NCBI GenBank assembly: GCA_017509065.1
Contig: JAFWQM010000125.1
Location: forward strand, 26,196-90,195
Direction of reading: 5' to 3'
From: Clostridia bacterium
Lineage (GTDB): Bacteria; Bacillota_A; Clostridia; Christensenellales; Aristaeellaceae
DNA length: 64,000 nucleotides
The translations under genes were made by a program, and so were the position numbers. The notes under the pieces were generated by a model. That model saw only the letters and a program-made list of their open reading frames with translations. It ran no database searches and was not told the origin of the DNA. This document shows, in pieces, positions 61,662 through 64,000 of the stretch; the stretch's first letter is position 1, and every line of letters begins with the position of its first letter.

Positions 61662-62654
61662 TTAGAATAGGGCACTCTCATTATCGATCTTGCGCACGAT
61701 ACCATTAGCGACCAGCATGGTGATGCAGCCCAGCACAGACTGCAGGAAACCTGCCGCTGAAATATAGCCATACACCGGACGCTTGTTGTTGAACATAGCA
61801 TTGTATACGTATACATCCAATGTCAGGAAGACGCTGGTGAGGGAGTTGGAATTTCGGGTCGTGCGGTAGAACAGACCGAAGTCTGAATTGAAGATCTTGC
61901 CCACGGCCATGATGAACATGATGATCATGATGGTTTTCAGCATGGGCAAAGTGATGTACTTCGTCTGCTGCCATTTGGAAGCGCCGTCGATCATGGCGGC
62001 CTCATACAGCGATTCGTCGATGCCCTTGATGGAACTCAGATACACCACCATGCTGTAGCCGATGGTTTTCCACACATGCAAGAATATCAGAAAGAAGGGC
62101 CAGTAGTTGATGGCGTCCTTCTGATACCACTTGATGCCCTCTCCCCCGGTGCTCATGATGATGCGGTTCACCAAGCCGTTATCCGTGGACAGGAAAGCGA
62201 ACACGAAGTAGCCGACGACCACCCAGCTTAAGAAGTGGGGCAGGAACATGGCGGTCTGCGTCACCTTGGCGACCTTCTGGCTGTGCAGATGGGAAATCAT
62301 GATAGCCAGCGTCACCGGCAGCACCACGCCCAGCACGATGAAGATGATGTTGTATCCAATGGTGTTGCGGAACATGTTGATGGTGGTGGCTTTATTATTG
62401 GCGAAGAGGAACTGGAAGTTCTCCAGGCCGCACCACTGACTGTTCATGAACAGGCTGTACAGAAAGCCCTTGCCGGGAGCCACTTTATATTTCTTGAACG
62501 CGATGATCAGCCCGAACATGGGCAGATAGCAGAACAGGATATACCATATCAGCGTGGGAAGAGACAGAAAGAAAAGCTGCAGATCGTCCAGCGTAAATTT
62601 GCTTTTCTTTTTGATGGTTTTCCCGTCTCCTGCAACCATTTCATTCTTTTTCAA
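61662..62654 (-). CDS. LplB-type sugar ABC permease
   Basis: A 330-residue permease: basic N-terminus, six segments, EAA loop IDESLYEAAMIDGASKWQQTKYITLPMLK near residue 208, C-terminus NGIVRKIDNESALF typical of LplB. First gene of the cluster, 17 bp before its partner. The ribosome binding site is AAAGGGGGAGG. It is divergent from murQ. Confidence 0.94.
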   Translation of the reverse strand: MKKNEMVAGDGKTIKKKSKFTLDDLQLFFLSLPTLIWYILFCYLPMFGLIIAFKKYKVAPGKGFLYSLFMNSQWCGLENFQFLFANNKATTINMFRNTIGYNIIFIVLGVVLPVTLAIMISHLHSQKVAKVTQTAMFLPHFLSWVVVGYFVFAFLSTDNGLVNRIIMSTGGEGIKWYQKDAINYWPFFLIFLHVWKTIGYSMVVYLSSIKGIDESLYEAAMIDGASKWQQTKYITLPMLKTIMIIMFIMAVGKIFNSDFGLFYRTTRNSNSLTSVFLTLDVYVYNAMFNNKRPVYGYISAAGFLQSVLGCITMLVANGIVRKIDNESALF

Positions 62655-62732
62655 TCAGGCCTCCCCCTTTCCTGAAATAAAACGGTAATGAAAATAAACC
62701 GACTCCCGAAACGTAATTTTTCACATACACGT

Positions 62733-62761
62733 ATATTACACCGTTTCGCATAAAATGTCAA
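62733..62761 (-). promoter_or_regulatory. Promoter of the amino-sugar importer operon
   Basis: Minus strand TTGACA (62761-62756), 17 bases, TAATAT (62738-62733). Confidence 0.78.
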
Positions 62762-62824
62762 TAAAAAATTATGAAACAGCGCTAATTTCTTCCGGGAATT
62801 GCTTTGTAATCCCCACAAAAACAG

Positions 62825-62853
62825 TTGTCATTTATCTGAACGAATGTTATAAT
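62825..62853 (+). promoter_or_regulatory. Promoter of murQ
   Basis: TTGTCA (62825-62830), 17 bases, TATAAT (62848-62853). The two divergent promoters are 63 bp apart and could share an operator. Confidence 0.8.
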
Positions 62854-62900
62854 AATCTGGTTATCAGACATTTTGGCGCAGCCAAAGGAGTGACCGGGCC

Positions 62901-63806
62901 GTGACCGTAGATTTGAAAAAACTGGACACCGAGCGGCGCAACGCGCGCACCGCGAACATCGACACCCTGTCCACCCTGGACATGGTGAAGCTCATCAATT
63001 CCGAAGACCATCTGTGCGCCGAGGCGGTGGAAAAGACGCTGCCGCAGGTGGCGGAGAGCATTGATACGATCTATAAAAAAATCCGCGCGGGCGGAAGGCT
63101 TTTCTATGTCGGCGCTGGCACCAGCGGACGGCTGGGCGTGCTGGACGCGGCGGAGTGTCCGCCCACCTACGGGGTCGATCCCGGGCTGGTGGTGGGGCTG
63201 ATCGCAGGCGGGCCGCCGGCGTTTTTGAAAGCCGTGGAAGGCGCGGAGGACAGCGCGGAGTTGGGAAAAAATGACCTGATCGAACATGAGTTCAGCGCGA
63301 ACGACGCTTTGGTCGGCATCGCCGCCAGCGGGCGCACGCCTTATGTGATCGGGGCCATGGACTACGCGCGTTCCCTCGGCGCGCCGGTTATCGCCCTCAC
63401 CTGCTGCCGCGACAGCGAAATGTCCCGCCACGCGGATATCACCATTGCCCCCGTGCCCGGACCTGAGGTCGTCACCGGCTCCTCCCGCATGAAAAGCGGC
63501 ACTTGCCAGAAACTGGTGCTGAACATGCTGTCCACCTGCGTGATGATCAAATCGGGCAAGGTATACGGCAATCTCATGGTGGACGTGCAAGCGACGAACC
63601 AGAAGCTGGTGCGCCGGGCCATTTCCATCGTCTGCGAGGCCACCGGCGAGGGCGAAGAAAAAGCAAAAGCCGCCCTCGACCAGTGCGGCTTCTCCTGTAA
63701 AACGGCCATCGTGATGCTGCTGCTCGGCCTGGACGCAGACGCGGCGCGGGCTGCGCTGGAGAAAGCGGACGGACGGATTGCGCAGGCGGTGGGAAAAAGA
63801 GAATAG
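62901..63806 (+). CDS. murQ: N-acetylmuramic acid 6-phosphate etherase MurQ
   Basis: A 301-residue SIS-domain enzyme that splits the lactyl ether of MurNAc-6-phosphate to give GlcNAc-6-phosphate. LSTLDMVKLINSEDHLCAEAVE, YVGAGTSGRLGVLDAAECPPTYG with the catalytic Glu, and VVTGSSRMKSGTCQKLVLNMLST are signature blocks. GTG start at 62901, 8 bases after AAAGGAGTG. Divergent from the NamZ/NagZ importer operon, giving a MurNAc salvage route. The kinase that phosphorylates MurNAc is not in the window. Confidence 0.97.
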   Translation: MTVDLKKLDTERRNARTANIDTLSTLDMVKLINSEDHLCAEAVEKTLPQVAESIDTIYKKIRAGGRLFYVGAGTSGRLGVLDAAECPPTYGVDPGLVVGLIAGGPPAFLKAVEGAEDSAELGKNDLIEHEFSANDALVGIAASGRTPYVIGAMDYARSLGAPVIALTCCRDSEMSRHADITIAPVPGPEVVTGSSRMKSGTCQKLVLNMLSTCVMIKSGKVYGNLMVDVQATNQKLVRRAISIVCEATGEGEEKAKAALDQCGFSCKTAIVMLLLGLDADAARAALEKADGRIAQAVGKRE

Positions 63807-64000
63807 GGATTAGGGAATAGTTTTGATATTGGGTTTTCATCACATCACTAATTTCTATTGCTTATTGCTCGCCCAATTGAATCGTGAATTCAGATGCGGG
63901 ATGAGAAATCGTTCCAGACAAGGAACGAAACCGCAGGAATACTGGGGCCGAAGCGCTCGAAAAACAATCCGGTGGATTGTTTTTAGCGGAGGCCGGGCGG
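63803..64000. repeat. Repeat-filled right edge of the window
   Basis: AATAGGGATTAGGGAATAG at 63804-63822 is a copy of the GGATTAGGG family. From about 63946 the sequence is the inverse of the unit at 30409-30462 (GCCGAAGCGC, then AAACAATCCGGTGGATTGTT, then AGGCCGGGCGG), cut by the window end. Nothing else is seen. Confidence 0.75.

Overview
The window looks like a chromosomal stretch of an anaerobic, endospore-forming member of the Clostridia (Bacillota), probably from a gut or rumen. The support is sporulation genes (yabP, yabQ, spoIIP, a DUF1614 gene, spoIVB), MsmX/LplBC-type sugar importers, plant-glycan and peptidoglycan glycosidases, strong AGGAGG ribosome binding sites, Bacillota-type L10 and L21 leaders and Prp-processed L27. 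Intergenic regions are full of several families of short inverted repeats. I cannot assign a genus.

Layout. 1-1850: end of an unknown gene, a small membrane protein, yabPQ with a sigma-E-like promoter, and a GlsB-type protein. 1986-3944: a compact type V-F CRISPR locus, with cas12f1, a recognisable tracrRNA and an eight-repeat array all read on the minus strand and no adaptation genes. 4006-15534: ABC importer genes with a GH105 unsaturated-uronyl hydrolase, an AraC regulator, two MsmX-like ATPases and several unrecognised membrane proteins, probably for rhamnogalacturonan fragments. 15744-22166: aldose epimerase, a zinc-ribbon protein, an ArsC-like protein without its cysteine, rsfS, a nadD-yqeK fusion, spoIIP and DUF1614. 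22299-34789: a purine operon, E-C-F-M-N-O-H(AICAR formyltransferase only)-flavoprotein-D-L.

35146-49849 holds the most striking structure. The sporulation protease gene spoIVB is cut in two by a 13.46-kb element. The 5' part ends out of register just after a 13-bp core at 36291-36303. The missing 31 codons, in frame and starting with the same core, lie at 49754-49849. A large serine recombinase with a near-consensus promoter sits beside the right end. The excised circle would carry an imperfect dyad typical of a serine-integrase attP. This is the architecture of the skin element of sigK, but in a forespore protease gene. The cargo includes a LytS-like kinase and response regulator beside a CstA-type transporter, an ABC ATPase fused to an RsbW-like domain, a SpoIIE/RsbU-type phosphatase, a secreted tyrosine phosphatase, a YdcF protein and a truncated dihydropyrimidine dehydrogenase.

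50144-54535: ribosomal protein genes with leader regulators (rplJL; rplU-prp-rpmA) and typA. 54604-63806: a GNAT acetyltransferase, then an amino-sugar salvage cluster (LplB/LplC-type permeases, solute-binding protein, NamZ, NagZ, a GH130 phosphorylase) divergent from murQ. Together these would import and break down peptidoglycan sugars. The window ends in repeat sequence.
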